DNA of 64,000 bases from Aliiroseovarius sp. F47248L (GTDB lineage Bacteria > Pseudomonadota > Alphaproteobacteria > Rhodobacterales > Rhodobacteraceae): NCBI RefSeq assembly GCF_023016085.1, contig NZ_JALKBF010000003.1:112876-176875 (forward strand), written 5' to 3'. Both the position numbers and the translations under genes were made by a program. The notes under the pieces are model-generated. The model was not told the origin of the DNA, made no database searches, and saw only the letters and a program-made list of their open reading frames with translations. Positions 11,282 to 19,706 of the stretch are shown here, piece by piece (the stretch's first letter is position 1; each line of letters begins with the position of its first letter).

Positions 11282-11530
11282 GGCACCTTATGACAGTAAA
11301 CTGCGGAATAAAGCCCTATTCAGACCCAAACCGAGTCCGGGGACCGGTCTTCCTGTTTGCAGGAGTCCTTACACCCGCGAATCGGCACCCGATGTCCTGT
11401 ATTTGGGCACCATTAGCCCCGTATTCAGGCACCCAAACCAATCTACCGCCCTGTTCATAAAGGGATTTTTAACGTCAAAGATTCTAAAACTCATAAAGAA
11501 TCTACAAGTATGTTGGCGTCTTTCTACATA
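11282..11530. other. Putative replication origin with 22-bp spaced iterons and AT-rich segment
   Basis: GGCACC occurs at 11282, 11384, 11406 and 11428. The last three are exactly 22 bases apart in direct orientation, two helical turns, as expected for Rep_3 iterons. The bases after the hexamer are only partly conserved (GTATT is shared by the first two units). An AT-rich stretch follows at about 11455-11530 and could be the unwinding element. The region between the rep start and the parA start (11138-11627) holds no convincing gene. Confidence 0.65.
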
Positions 11531-11531
11531 A

Positions 11532-11546
11532 GTTTCGCAGCGAAAC
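11532..11546. repeat. parS-like palindrome, copy 1 (upstream of parA)
   Basis: GTTTCGCAGCGAAAC is a perfect palindrome of two 7-base arms around one base. It lies 81 bases before the parA start, a position where ParB could also influence the parAB promoter. Three further copies occur at 12316, 13075 and 14118. Confidence 0.75.
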
Positions 11547-11627
11547 CTCAAACAAGTTCCCATCCCAACCTTGATGTGCGATATTTGCGGCAACAACGTA
11601 CAAAACCGCGTATATAGCAGAGAGCAG

Positions 11628-13013
11628 ATGGCACAGCCCCCCAAGACCCCTCCCCCGCCCTATTTCAACATCAATCCCGAAGCGGCGTCGCAAAAGTTAA
11701 CCGACCCTATCAGCACCGCTCGATTCGCCAAAGCGGCAGCCTTCGCCTCGAAGGGCCGCGACGACCTCGCCAAGCGGGGCTATGCCCCGGATGGACGCAA
11801 ACGCCTGCGCCGGTTTTCAACGTGGGAAATCTGCAAATACCTGATCCCCGTTGCCCCTGCCCATTTCCGGCGGGTGCTGAAGCAAAACCCTGACCTGCCG
11901 CAGGGCGAAGGTGATGGCGGTGCCAAATGGTTCAGTCTTGAAGATGTGTTGACGCTTCGGAACTTTTTCGCCGCCGAAGGGGTCTCGACCCGTGAATACC
12001 GCCCCTGGCGCCCAGATGGGATCGACGCCAAGGTGATCGCGGTGGCGAACTTCAAGGGCGGGGTCGGCAAGACCTCGACCGCCGCGCATCTGGCGATGTC
12101 AGCGGCCCTTGATGGTTACCGCGTGCTGGTGGTCGATCTGGACAGCCAAGGCTCCATGACGTCGATCATGGGTGGTCAGGTCGAGGATGAATGGCAAACC
12201 GCTTTTCCCCTGATGGCCAAGCACTATGCCCAACATGTCGAGGCCGAGAACAAGGTCCGCACCGCCGCCGGTCAGCCCCCCCTGCCCCTTGATGAAACCC
12301 TGACCGAGGCATTGGGTTTCGCTGCGAAACGTGTGATCCAGAAAACCCATTGGCCCAATATCGACCTGATCGGCGCGCAGTTGAACTTGTATTGGGCCGA
12401 GTTCCAGGTGCCGGTCTGGCGGATGCAGATGCGGTCCTGGCCGCTGTGGGACGCCCTGTCGGGTTTTCTAGAAACCGAAGGGCTGCTTCAGGACTATGAC
12501 CTCGTGATCCTCGACACCCCCCCTGCCCTTGGCTATCTGACGATCAACGCGCTGTCCGCCGCCGACATCCTGCTGATCCCGCTGGGCGCGTCCTTCCTTG
12601 AATTCGACTCCACTGGTCGGTTCTTCGACATGCTCTATTCCACCTTCGCGTCGATCGAGGATGGCGAAAACTCGATGCGACGCGCGCATGATCTGCCGGA
12701 AATCCGCTTTGAATGGGACGCCGTGCGCGCGCTGATCACCCGATTTGATGCGGGACAGCAAACCGATTTGGCCAATGTGATTCAGGCCTATTTCGGGGAC
12801 TTCATGACCACCTATCGTCAGGAAATGACCGCGATGGTCGGGCAGGCCGGCGAGCAAGTGAACGGCATCTATGAAGCCGATTATCGCGAGTTCAATCGCG
12901 ACACCTATGTTCGTGGGCGCGAGACATTCGATCGCACATGGGCCGAGGTGAAAGAGATCATTCTGGGCTGCTGGTGGCGTGACCTTCAGATGGCCAAAAA
13001 GGGAGATAAGTGA
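11628..13013 (+). CDS. parA: Plasmid partition ATPase ParA
   Basis: The 461-residue protein is a type Ia ParA with a long N-terminal DNA-binding region (about residues 1-135, HTH-like around R-R-F-S-T-W-E-I-C-K) before the deviant Walker A motif F-K-G-G-V-G-K-T-S near residue 141. Further motifs are V-V-D-L-D-S-Q-G-S (Walker A') near 172 and V-I-L-D-T-P-P-A-L-G (Walker B) near 292. It moves plasmid copies apart by ATP-driven binding to the nucleoid, and large ParAs of this type also repress their own operon. The ATG at 11628 has a purine-rich AGAGAGCAG just before it. Its stop overlaps the parB start. A parS-like palindrome lies inside the gene at 12316. Confidence 0.95.
   Translation: MAQPPKTPPPPYFNINPEAASQKLTDPISTARFAKAAAFASKGRDDLAKRGYAPDGRKRLRRFSTWEICKYLIPVAPAHFRRVLKQNPDLPQGEGDGGAKWFSLEDVLTLRNFFAAEGVSTREYRPWRPDGIDAKVIAVANFKGGVGKTSTAAHLAMSAALDGYRVLVVDLDSQGSMTSIMGGQVEDEWQTAFPLMAKHYAQHVEAENKVRTAAGQPPLPLDETLTEALGFAAKRVIQKTHWPNIDLIGAQLNLYWAEFQVPVWRMQMRSWPLWDALSGFLETEGLLQDYDLVILDTPPALGYLTINALSAADILLIPLGASFLEFDSTGRFFDMLYSTFASIEDGENSMRRAHDLPEIRFEWDAVRALITRFDAGQQTDLANVIQAYFGDFMTTYRQEMTAMVGQAGEQVNGIYEADYREFNRDTYVRGRETFDRTWAEVKEIILGCWWRDLQMAKKGDK
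12316..12330. repeat. parS-like palindrome, copy 2 (inside parA)
   Basis: GTTTCGCTGCGAAAC matches the other copies except for the central base. Here it is read in a frame encoding G-F-A-A-K, while the parB copy is read as F-R-S-E-T, so conservation is at the DNA level. Confidence 0.75.
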
Positions 13014-14104
13014 TGGCAAAACGTCGTAAACTAGAAGCCCCCAGCGCCGAGGATCTGGACCGCATCGAAGAGGAGTTTCGCAGCGAAACCTCCCGCCGGT
13101 TGCCGATGGCGCCAATCGCACAAGTTGCCGCCGAAGCGGCCCAACAGTCGCAGGTGCTGGACGCTGAAACCCGCAGCCTGACGGCGCGCGATAAGGCCGA
13201 CGCCGAGGCCCATCGCGCCGCACAGGACAAAGGTCTGGTCATGGTCGAAGTGCCGCTGAACCAGATCGACAGCACTGATATGGTGCGCGATCGGATCACG
13301 GTGGACGAAGCAGAGATGGACGAACTGCGCGCGTCAATTCGTCAAAACGGGCTGCGCTTGCCGGTCGAGCTCTATCAACTGATCGAACCAAACGGTGATC
13401 AGAAATATGGCATCATTTCCGGCTATCGCCGTGTGCTTGCCATGCGCAGCTTGTTGTCCGCAACCGGCGAGCCGCGATTTGAGACCATCAAGGCGCTGAT
13501 CAAGCTGCCGGAAACGCTGCCGGCTGCCTTCGTTGCAATGGTCGAAGAGAACGAAGTACGCGCAGACCTCAGCCATTTTGAACGGGGTCGCATTGCCGCC
13601 ATTTCGGCCCAGAGCGGTGTTTTCGACAGTGTCGAAGACGCGGTGGACAAGTTGTTTGCCTCAGCCTCAAAAGCCAAAAGATCCAAGGTGAGGTCCTTCG
13701 CTATGGTGTTCGAGGCCTTGGGCGACATGTTGGCCTTTCCCGAGGCCCTGACCGAACGGCAAGGTTTGCGTCTTGCCGGTGCCTTGCGCGCTGGTGCTGA
13801 AACCGAGATCAGAAATCTTCTGGCCGAAGGGCAGGGTTTGGACGCTGATGCGGAATGGGCTCTTTTGGAAAGCGTGATCGAACAATACGAGGGCAAGCCC
13901 CGTGATGCCAGCCGTGGTGGTCGTCCCAAAGCGCCGCCAGCGCGTCCAGCAAGCGGGCCGGATGTCACAACCTCGACCGGCTTCGTGCTGCGCCGCGAAC
14001 ATGACGACCGTGGCTATATGATACGTTTTGACGGCCGCAAGATCGACGCTGAGATGATCGACGCGATCATCCTTGAGGTCGAGCGATGGTTGGAAAAGCC
14101 ATAG
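13013..14104 (+). CDS. parB: Centromere-binding partition protein ParB
   Basis: The 363-residue protein has a charged N-terminus, then a ParB/Sulfiredoxin-type CTPase domain (about residues 75-190). This carries V-P-L-N-Q-I-D, I-R-Q-N-G-L-R-L-P-V-E-L, the G-Y-R-R box in I-I-S-G-Y-R-R-V-L-A, and E-N-E-V-R-A-D-L-S-H-F-E-R-G-R, which matches the E-N-x-x-R motif of ParB. A central HTH region and a Pro/Ala linker precede a C-terminal dimerisation domain. The ATG at 13013 shares a base with the parA stop and follows GGGAGA, so the pair is translationally coupled. A parS-like palindrome lies within its first 30 codons and another lies 14 bases after its stop. Confidence 0.93.
   Translation: MAKRRKLEAPSAEDLDRIEEEFRSETSRRLPMAPIAQVAAEAAQQSQVLDAETRSLTARDKADAEAHRAAQDKGLVMVEVPLNQIDSTDMVRDRITVDEAEMDELRASIRQNGLRLPVELYQLIEPNGDQKYGIISGYRRVLAMRSLLSATGEPRFETIKALIKLPETLPAAFVAMVEENEVRADLSHFERGRIAAISAQSGVFDSVEDAVDKLFASASKAKRSKVRSFAMVFEALGDMLAFPEALTERQGLRLAGALRAGAETEIRNLLAEGQGLDADAEWALLESVIEQYEGKPRDASRGGRPKAPPARPASGPDVTTSTGFVLRREHDDRGYMIRFDGRKIDAEMIDAIILEVERWLEKP
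13075..13089. repeat. parS-like palindrome, copy 3 (inside parB)
   Basis: GTTTCGCAGCGAAAC is identical to copy 1 and lies near the 5' end of parB. Confidence 0.75.
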
Positions 14105-14117
14105 ATTTCAGGCGGTG

Positions 14118-14132
14118 GTTTCGCTGCGAAAC
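14118..14132. repeat. parS-like palindrome, copy 4 (between parB and the recombinase)
   Basis: GTTTCGCTGCGAAAC is identical to copy 2 and lies in the 45-base gap between the convergent parB and recombinase genes. Confidence 0.75.
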
Positions 14133-14149
14133 CTGAGTTGGGGTAGGGG

Positions 14150-15235
14150 CTACAGACCCGCGGCTTTGGTCAGATTGACCCGGAACCGGTCCCGTCGGCG
14201 CTGATATCGCCGGGTCATTTCGGCCGAGGAATGGCCCAACTGCTTTTGCACATAGCGTTCGTCAACCTCTGCCGAACTGGCCAGACCAGCACGCAGGGAG
14301 TGGCCGGAAAACAGGGCCAGTCGCTCTTTCTCGGGCAGTTCCGCCCGGATACCCGCATCAAGCACGCAGCGCTTGATCAGGCGGGCGACGTGCTTGTCAT
14401 TCAACCGTGCCTCCAAGGCCCGTTTCCCATCCCGCGACGTGCGGGTGAAGATTGGGCCGAAGTCGATTTTTGCATACCGCAGCCATTGCTCCAACGCGTG
14501 CACGGGGCAAGTCTGGTCACTGGACCCGCGACCAATTTCGACCTCTCGCCAGCCGGTTTTGGCGTTCAGGGTCAACAGGACACCGTCGCTAAAAACTTCG
14601 ATCCAGCCCCCCGAGTCAGGCGTATCATCCTTGTGGACATCAAGACTTACGATCTCGGACCGCCGCAGTCCGCCTGCGTAACCTAAAAGTAAGATTGTTC
14701 TGTCACGAAGGCCACGCAGGTCGAAGGGCAGGGTAGCCAACATCGCCAAGATATCCTCGGCCAAAATCGCTTCTTTCTGCTCCGGTGGTCGCGCGTGTTT
14801 GCGTCGGATTCCGGCCAATACAGATGCAATGTGGCGGTTCTTGCGATCCAACCTGAAGCCGCGTAGTGCATAGTTCCAGGTAAGGCCAGACAGTCGCCGT
14901 TCAATGGTTGAAACCGACAGGGGTTGGTTTTGATCTGAGGGAGCGGCCAGATCAGCAATGTAGAGACCAATAAGCTGCGGTTCAGGGCAGGGGGCAGACA
15001 GTGGGTCTGACCCACGTTGGCGGCACCAACGCGCGAAATGAGCCCAGTCTTTTGCATAGGCTGTCCGCGTGTTTTCGGACGCGGCCGCTTGCGCATAATC
15101 GCGCGCCGTATCGACCAACCGGTCTAACGCACCAGACCCCGCAATGTGTGAGGGGAGGGCAATTGCCTCGTTTTGATCGCTCTTTATGGCGCTATTCTCT
15201 ACCTGATCTGCCGGAGAATCGGTTCTTTTTGTCAT
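14150..15235 (-). CDS. Tyrosine recombinase (Xer/integrase family)
   Basis: The 361-residue protein has a SAM-like N-terminal core-binding domain (residues 35-140) and a catalytic domain with the full tyrosine recombinase set: Arg191 in G-G-L-R-R-S-E, a Lys in N-A-K-T-G near 226, His312 and Arg315 in G-H-S-L-R-A-G, His335 in L-G-H-S-S and nucleophile Tyr344 in R-R-Y-Q-R-R. Next to rep and parAB, its likely role is resolving replicon multimers, though integration of a mobile element cannot be excluded. The start at 15235 (M-T-K-R-T-D) is preferred over a long extension through the upstream repeat region. A dif-like 11-7-11 inverted repeat lies 21 bases upstream of the start codon. Confidence 0.9.
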   Translation of the reverse strand: MTKRTDSPADQVENSAIKSDQNEAIALPSHIAGSGALDRLVDTARDYAQAAASENTRTAYAKDWAHFARWCRQRGSDPLSAPCPEPQLIGLYIADLAAPSDQNQPLSVSTIERRLSGLTWNYALRGFRLDRKNRHIASVLAGIRRKHARPPEQKEAILAEDILAMLATLPFDLRGLRDRTILLLGYAGGLRRSEIVSLDVHKDDTPDSGGWIEVFSDGVLLTLNAKTGWREVEIGRGSSDQTCPVHALEQWLRYAKIDFGPIFTRTSRDGKRALEARLNDKHVARLIKRCVLDAGIRAELPEKERLALFSGHSLRAGLASSAEVDERYVQKQLGHSSAEMTRRYQRRRDRFRVNLTKAAGL

Positions 15236-15255
15236 TTTCACGGGGCCTGTAATAT

Positions 15256-15284
15256 ATGTCCGATAACATAACCTTATTGGACAT
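15256..15284. other. Dif-like recombination core site (11-7-11 inverted repeat)
   Basis: ATGTCCGATAA (15256-15266) and TTATTGGACAT (15274-15284) are inverted 11-base arms with one mismatch, separated by 7 bases. Xer sites have 11-base arms ending in ATAA and starting with TTAT around a 6-8 base centre, so the fit is close. The site is directly upstream of the tyrosine recombinase gene, and could also act as its operator. Confidence 0.6.
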
Positions 15285-15650
15285 AATGGCGGGAGGCAAG
15301 GAGCGGCGGTTAATGCGGTAATTTGTGAACGAAAGCGCCGTGTAAAGATTGATCCTGTAACACGATCTGTCAGACCGCAACGCACGTGAACAACCAGAGT
15401 AGTCTAGCCAACTTTTCGCATAGGGTCACGTTGGGACATTCTGAAACCCTTGAAGATGTGATGTTTTTGTCGAGTATGACTTTTGCACTGCGTGATATGG
15501 TCCCGCGCTAAAAGACCCAACCAGTCCCGATGAACCTGCATTCCAGCACGCGCACGCACCGATGCACAGTGAGCTATACTGATCTACAAGCTTGATTGCT
15601 TTTTGCCAAATGGTAGCGTCTAGCGAGATTGAGTTTCGTCGGAGAATTAA
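15285..15650. other. Intergenic region without a recognisable gene
   Basis: These 366 bases between the dif-like site and the next gene contain no convincing ORF or structural RNA. Promoters for the rightward exported-protein pair should lie here, but none stands out. Confidence 0.5.
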
Positions 15651-16445
15651 ATGTGGACGTCGTTTAGATTGGCGTGTCTTGCGCTGGCTTTGGCAGGCCC
15701 GGCCAGGGCTGAATTCGACGGTTCTGGCGTCTCGGGGGGATGGCTTCGAGAAATCGCACTAGGCCGTTTTGAGATCGCGCGAGGCGCGATTTTGAACGAG
15801 GCAGACGTGATTGCGCGGCAGACGAAAAAACTGACAGTTCTGGCAATGGTGTATCACGCTGTCTATGAGAAGCAATGTGCCGTGCCCGAACCGGCCCAAG
15901 TCTTCTCTGTTCGGGTTGACTGGGTCAAACGGATCGCGCCTGGGATTGAAGAAACTGAGGAGGGTACCTCGCGCGAAATTCGCGTGAGACTGCCCTATGC
16001 TGATGTGTTCGGGGAGGGCATGTCGCTCGCCTACAATCCGGTTCAGATGGCCTTTGTCTTCGGGCCGGACTACTTGCAGATGGTTGCCGGTCTGACCAGC
16101 GCGAGTGTCGAAGCGATCCGGCTTAATGAATGCGGCTCGGCGGAGCTTGAGGTTTTTGAGCGCAACCTCGCAGCGATCGTGCGTGGTGAGCCTTCGCTGC
16201 AGCGACAGGGCGTCGTGCCGACACATCTGGAAGCGCGCTGCGGTGCCACGGGAGTCGCGGGGCTGGATGGCCGCATGTCAGTCCCGGTAGATGCCGCCTG
16301 CGATTGCCTGTCTGACCTCTTCTGGAAAGGTCTGCCAGAAGATTGGCTGGCGCGTATCGAGGACGGTTTTTCCCGTGAAACTGTATTGCTATCGGCAGCA
16401 CTGAGTCCCGAGCTTTGGGAAGGAGCACGTTCATGCCTTCGTTGA
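15651..16445 (+). CDS. Exported protein of unknown function
   Basis: The 264-residue protein starts with a Sec signal peptide (hydrophobic L-A-C-L-A-L-A-L-A-G, cleavage after A-R-A near residue 20). The mature part has several cysteines (in K-Q-C-A-V, N-E-C-G-S, E-A-R-C-G, A-C-D-C-L-S and S-C-L-R), which suggests disulfides in the periplasm. I do not recognise a domain. The next gene begins 13 bases before this one ends and is also exported, so the pair is probably made and used together. Confidence 0.7.
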   Translation: MWTSFRLACLALALAGPARAEFDGSGVSGGWLREIALGRFEIARGAILNEADVIARQTKKLTVLAMVYHAVYEKQCAVPEPAQVFSVRVDWVKRIAPGIEETEEGTSREIRVRLPYADVFGEGMSLAYNPVQMAFVFGPDYLQMVAGLTSASVEAIRLNECGSAELEVFERNLAAIVRGEPSLQRQGVVPTHLEARCGATGVAGLDGRMSVPVDAACDCLSDLFWKGLPEDWLARIEDGFSRETVLLSAALSPELWEGARSCLR

Positions 16446-17491
16446 TGAGAGTTTTTGCTGCTGTTTTTTGGCTTTGCCTGCCGCTTCCGCTTGGCGCGGC
16501 GGAGTTCGGAACGCTGCCTGAGGCGATGCCTGGCAAGGCCCGGAAGTCCGCGACGCAGGCAGTGTGGGAGCGGATGGAAGGTTTCGATGCAGTGCGCCGC
16601 GGGGATGAGCTGATCCTGAGAGATTTCTTTCCGATACAACTTGAGGATGGCAGCTACGTAATCCATGGGTTGGGAGTCCGAGTGAAGGAAGCTGCCGTCA
16701 ATGTGCGCGGGCGGAAAAACGCGATGCTGAAAATCTTGGACATTCAAGAGTTCGGACCCGTCTGGGACCTGATCGGATCCCACGGAATTGAGATTGGCGG
16801 CTTTATCGGCGGCGGTATCTCCGCTCTTGATCAATCCTTGCGAACGACGCTTGGGGGCAAGCCAAACCGGCTGCAGAACGGTTACAGCATCCGTATCAAT
16901 CGGGCGAAACCGTTCGAAGATGCCAGTGGCAATCGTGACTATCGGTTGATGGGAATCGGGCTGAGTTTCCGACCGGGGATTGGCCACCGGGGACGTTGGA
17001 TAGTCGCCGAGGCTGATGCGGCGCAGGAAGATCCGGAGGCGGTGTTCGCAGGGGCCCTGAAGGCATTTCGGACACGATTGCAATCCGAGGCGTGCGCCAT
17101 CGACGCCAAGGAGATGTACGAGACAGAGTTGACGCTGGAGGGCCTGAACAAGGCCGCAGGGCGCGAGGGCCTGCCGTTTAACTTGCGCAGCGAATGGGAG
17201 GCTGCCTGTGCCATCGAGCGGGAAGGCCCCGTCGCACAACCGGAACTGGAGCGGTTGGCGATGCTGCGGCACGGCACCTGCGCGGATGTTAAGGGTGGCG
17301 CGGGCGAAACTGTGCAACAGCAGGCGAAGGCGCTTTCGATGCAGGTACCGCCTTCGCGCTATATGGGATTTGCCCGGATTGGTGTCTTCGATATACTGAA
17401 TCCCGAGCGCATCGGCCTATCCAAGGCAGAAGGGGCGCAACGGAAGGCGTGCCTTTTGCAGTACCTAGAGGACGAATTGTTCGCGGGGTGA
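16433..17491 (+). CDS. Exported protein of unknown function, coupled to the upstream gene
   Basis: The 352-residue protein has a signal peptide (V-F-A-A-V-F-W-L-C-L-P-L-P-L-G-A-A, cleavage near residue 22). The ATG at 16433 follows GGAAGGAG, and the longer GTG-started frame is not needed. The mature protein contains a glycine-rich segment (G-G-F-I-G-G-G-I near residue 125) and cysteines near the C-terminus, but no catalytic motif or domain that I can name. It overlaps the upstream exported gene by 13 bases, so translation is probably coupled. It converges with another pair of exported proteins, leaving 103 bases between stops. Confidence 0.7.
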   Translation: MPSLMRVFAAVFWLCLPLPLGAAEFGTLPEAMPGKARKSATQAVWERMEGFDAVRRGDELILRDFFPIQLEDGSYVIHGLGVRVKEAAVNVRGRKNAMLKILDIQEFGPVWDLIGSHGIEIGGFIGGGISALDQSLRTTLGGKPNRLQNGYSIRINRAKPFEDASGNRDYRLMGIGLSFRPGIGHRGRWIVAEADAAQEDPEAVFAGALKAFRTRLQSEACAIDAKEMYETELTLEGLNKAAGREGLPFNLRSEWEAACAIEREGPVAQPELERLAMLRHGTCADVKGGAGETVQQQAKALSMQVPPSRYMGFARIGVFDILNPERIGLSKAEGAQRKACLLQYLEDELFAG

Positions 17492-17594
17492 CATCCGCTC
17501 AACGCACTCGCAAACCGCATGCGAAAGCGGCGAAATCTCGTGAGCGAAGTGTGCGGTTCACATATTCCCACCGGCTGTAAGAACTATCGCCTTA

Positions 17595-18080
17595 TCAAAG
17601 ACCATCGCACTGCGTCCGAGCGGCCAATCCGTCGAAGGCCGCGGAAGATCCGGATAGATCGAAGCGCGACATAATTTTTCCGCCAAGCAAGACTTCGACG
17701 CTTGATCCGGAACGCAATGCCGAGGTGATCGCCCGCATCTGACTGACCGGCCAAGGTTCGCCACCCAGCATGAAATCCTGATAACATCCATGAATGCCGC
17801 AGGTCGCTGGCATCTGTAAGGGCTGACCGCCATCGACCTGGAAATAGACGACCGCGCCGTCGTCAACGAATTTCAGATCATCCGGGCGCGTATCCGGGGT
17901 GAGAGAGATGTCAATGATGCCTCCGTTGCCACATCCGATATCCAACCGATGACCTTGAGCGTTGACCACAAATGCGCTGCCGTTGTCATCGCTCGCTTCC
18001 GGCGACCTCAGCGCCCATTCGGCGAAAGCCTCGGTCGCAGGGAAGCAGGAAATTAGGAACACGATCAAAATTCTGGTCAT
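17595..18080 (-). CDS. Small exported protein of unknown function
   Basis: The 161-residue protein has a signal peptide (I-L-I-V-F-L-I-S-C-F, cleavage after A-F-A near residue 20). The mature part is beta-rich with cysteines in I-G-C-G-N, A-T-C-G-I-H-G-C-Y and T-Q-C-D, and ends with F-D-L-S-G-S-S-A-A-F-D-G-L. This F-D-L-S-G ending is seen in several small periplasmic families, so it is not diagnostic. The ATG at 18080 has GAGGAG nine bases upstream and replaces a start 30 bases earlier. It lies 26 bases after the WD40-like gene and is probably cotranscribed with it. Confidence 0.7.
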   Translation of the reverse strand: MTRILIVFLISCFPATEAFAEWALRSPEASDDNGSAFVVNAQGHRLDIGCGNGGIIDISLTPDTRPDDLKFVDDGAVVYFQVDGGQPLQMPATCGIHGCYQDFMLGGEPWPVSQMRAITSALRSGSSVEVLLGGKIMSRFDLSGSSAAFDGLAARTQCDGL

Positions 18081-18106
18081 TGCAAACTCCTCATGTGGTC
18101 GGGTTT

Positions 18107-19396
18107 TCATTCAGGCACTACTTGTTCAGCGGCAATCTCGGCCTTCGTATTCTCAGGTAACGACGACACGATAGCCTGATAAAGTTCGACACCGCGCGGC
18201 ATATCGCTGCCGCGATAACCAAGCATGCCAGGTGATCCTCCGATCAGTTCTCCTCCGAGTGAGAACACGCCATGGATTCCGGCTAACTTGTCCAAGGGGT
18301 CCAGCGGAGCATCGGTGCCATCGAAGTTCAGGCGACGCGGCAAGGCATCAAGTGATGACAGCAACAAAACCCCGTCTCCGGATGGGGCCACGATCCCGGT
18401 TGACTGACCCATGATCGAGGCTGGGATTCTTGCCAACTCACTTCCTGTCACTCGCTCAAAGACAATAAGGTCAAAATTGCCGTTCGGCATCGCAAAAACG
18501 CGATCCTCGTCATCCGTGGCGATGCGCCCCCAATGTGCGCCAAGACCAGAAGGTTCAGATGGAAACTGGAGAACCAATTCGGCCCCGTCCCGCCCGATCC
18601 TCCAAAATTCTACCGGCGGTGGGTTGCCCTGAGCGACATCAGCAGCGATGAAATGCATCATTCCGTCCCGTCCGCCATCAATGGGGCTGAGAAGCGTGAA
18701 GTCGCCGAACTTTGCGCTCGCCACGCGCTGCCAATCGGTCGTATCCCAGAGATGCGCAACGGTCGGCGAAGCCCCGAGCGTCAGAAGCAGCGAGCCATCG
18801 CGCGAAAAGGCGACACCGCCGGAGTTGGGGAGTGTGCCAGGGTCGTGCCCCGGCAAACGTGCGATCTCCGCGCCCGATACGGCATCGAACACGACCGCCA
18901 CACCCTCCGCAGGGGCTATCTGAACAAGGAAGCGCCCGTCGGGCGAGAAGGCAGGTGCCTGCACCCCCCATGCTCCGTCCGTCAGCGCCTCAATGGGTAG
19001 GAGTTCGGCCACCTTCTCGCCGCTTCGCGGGTCCCAAAGTGCCAAACCGCTCCGCGATTGGTCACCGTCGGGAGAGGGAAACAAACCTACGCTCGCAAGA
19101 CGGGTGCCAGTACCATCGAACTCGAAAACGGATATGACGGGCAGATCAAGTCGAATGGAACGCGACACCGCTGCACGAACGAGCGCGTCGTAGGCATTGC
19201 CGAACCGCGCAATGTCGTCATCTTCCGGTTCTGCCGGCAAACCCTTGAGCGCGGCAATAATCGCCGCAGCACGGTCCCCCATTCCCAACGCCTCGCGTGA
19301 TTCAGCGGCAAAGTCCCGAGACTGGTAATCTGCAATTTCTTCCGCTGAGATACTCGTTCCGGCTATGATAAATAGGACTGTAAGAAAAGCACGCAT
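18107..19396 (-). CDS. Exported WD40-type beta-propeller protein
   Basis: The 429-residue protein has a signal peptide (M-R-A-F-L-T-V-L-F-I-I-A-G, cleavage near S-A at 17-19), then an acidic helical segment and a WD40-like propeller from about residue 85. Blade signatures include A-L-W-D-P-R-S-G near 120, A-F-S-P-D-G-R-F near 150, V-F-D-A-V-S-G-A near 170, A-F-S-R-D-G-S-L-L near 198 and L-W-D-T near 217. Propellers of this kind are scaffolds for protein contacts in the periplasm. It is the first gene of a pair with the small exported protein downstream, and it converges on the other exported pair at 15651-17491. Confidence 0.75.
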   Translation of the reverse strand: MRAFLTVLFIIAGTSISAEEIADYQSRDFAAESREALGMGDRAAAIIAALKGLPAEPEDDDIARFGNAYDALVRAAVSRSIRLDLPVISVFEFDGTGTRLASVGLFPSPDGDQSRSGLALWDPRSGEKVAELLPIEALTDGAWGVQAPAFSPDGRFLVQIAPAEGVAVVFDAVSGAEIARLPGHDPGTLPNSGGVAFSRDGSLLLTLGASPTVAHLWDTTDWQRVASAKFGDFTLLSPIDGGRDGMMHFIAADVAQGNPPPVEFWRIGRDGAELVLQFPSEPSGLGAHWGRIATDDEDRVFAMPNGNFDLIVFERVTGSELARIPASIMGQSTGIVAPSGDGVLLLSSLDALPRRLNFDGTDAPLDPLDKLAGIHGVFSLGGELIGGSPGMLGYRGSDMPRGVELYQAIVSSLPENTKAEIAAEQVVPE

Positions 19397-19706
19397 CTAA
19401 GATCTCCTGAATAAATAGTACTATCAGGCAATAGAATTTCTACGTCCGTCAACGCCAATTGTCGCGAAGTCCCGATGTTTGCCTTTCAGCATGCTGCCTA
19501 TATGTGTCTTTCAAATCGACCTTTGCTGAGTCTGCTGTCGATGTCCGCTAGCTCTTTATCCTAGCCGTGGCGCACGATCACCAGGGACCGCGAGATTGTT
19601 GAATTCGTAGATGTAGAGGTCTAGCGTGATATTTGGGCCAAACATCCTTGTTCGCAGCAGTTGCTGCAGACCTCTGCCCGAGGGCACCATTCACTAGGGG
19701 GACGAC
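19397..19706. other. Intergenic region, divergent promoters expected
   Basis: The 310 bases between the divergent WD40-like gene and the binding-protein gene hold no ORF or RNA that I can support. An AGGGGG ribosome-binding site for the rightward gene ends at 19701. Confidence 0.5.

Noticed and set aside
16070..17317. Minus-strand ORF of 415 codons opposite the two exported genes
   Set aside because: The composition is rich in Arg, Gln and Ser with no domain, and the plus-strand genes have signal peptides and ribosome-binding sites.
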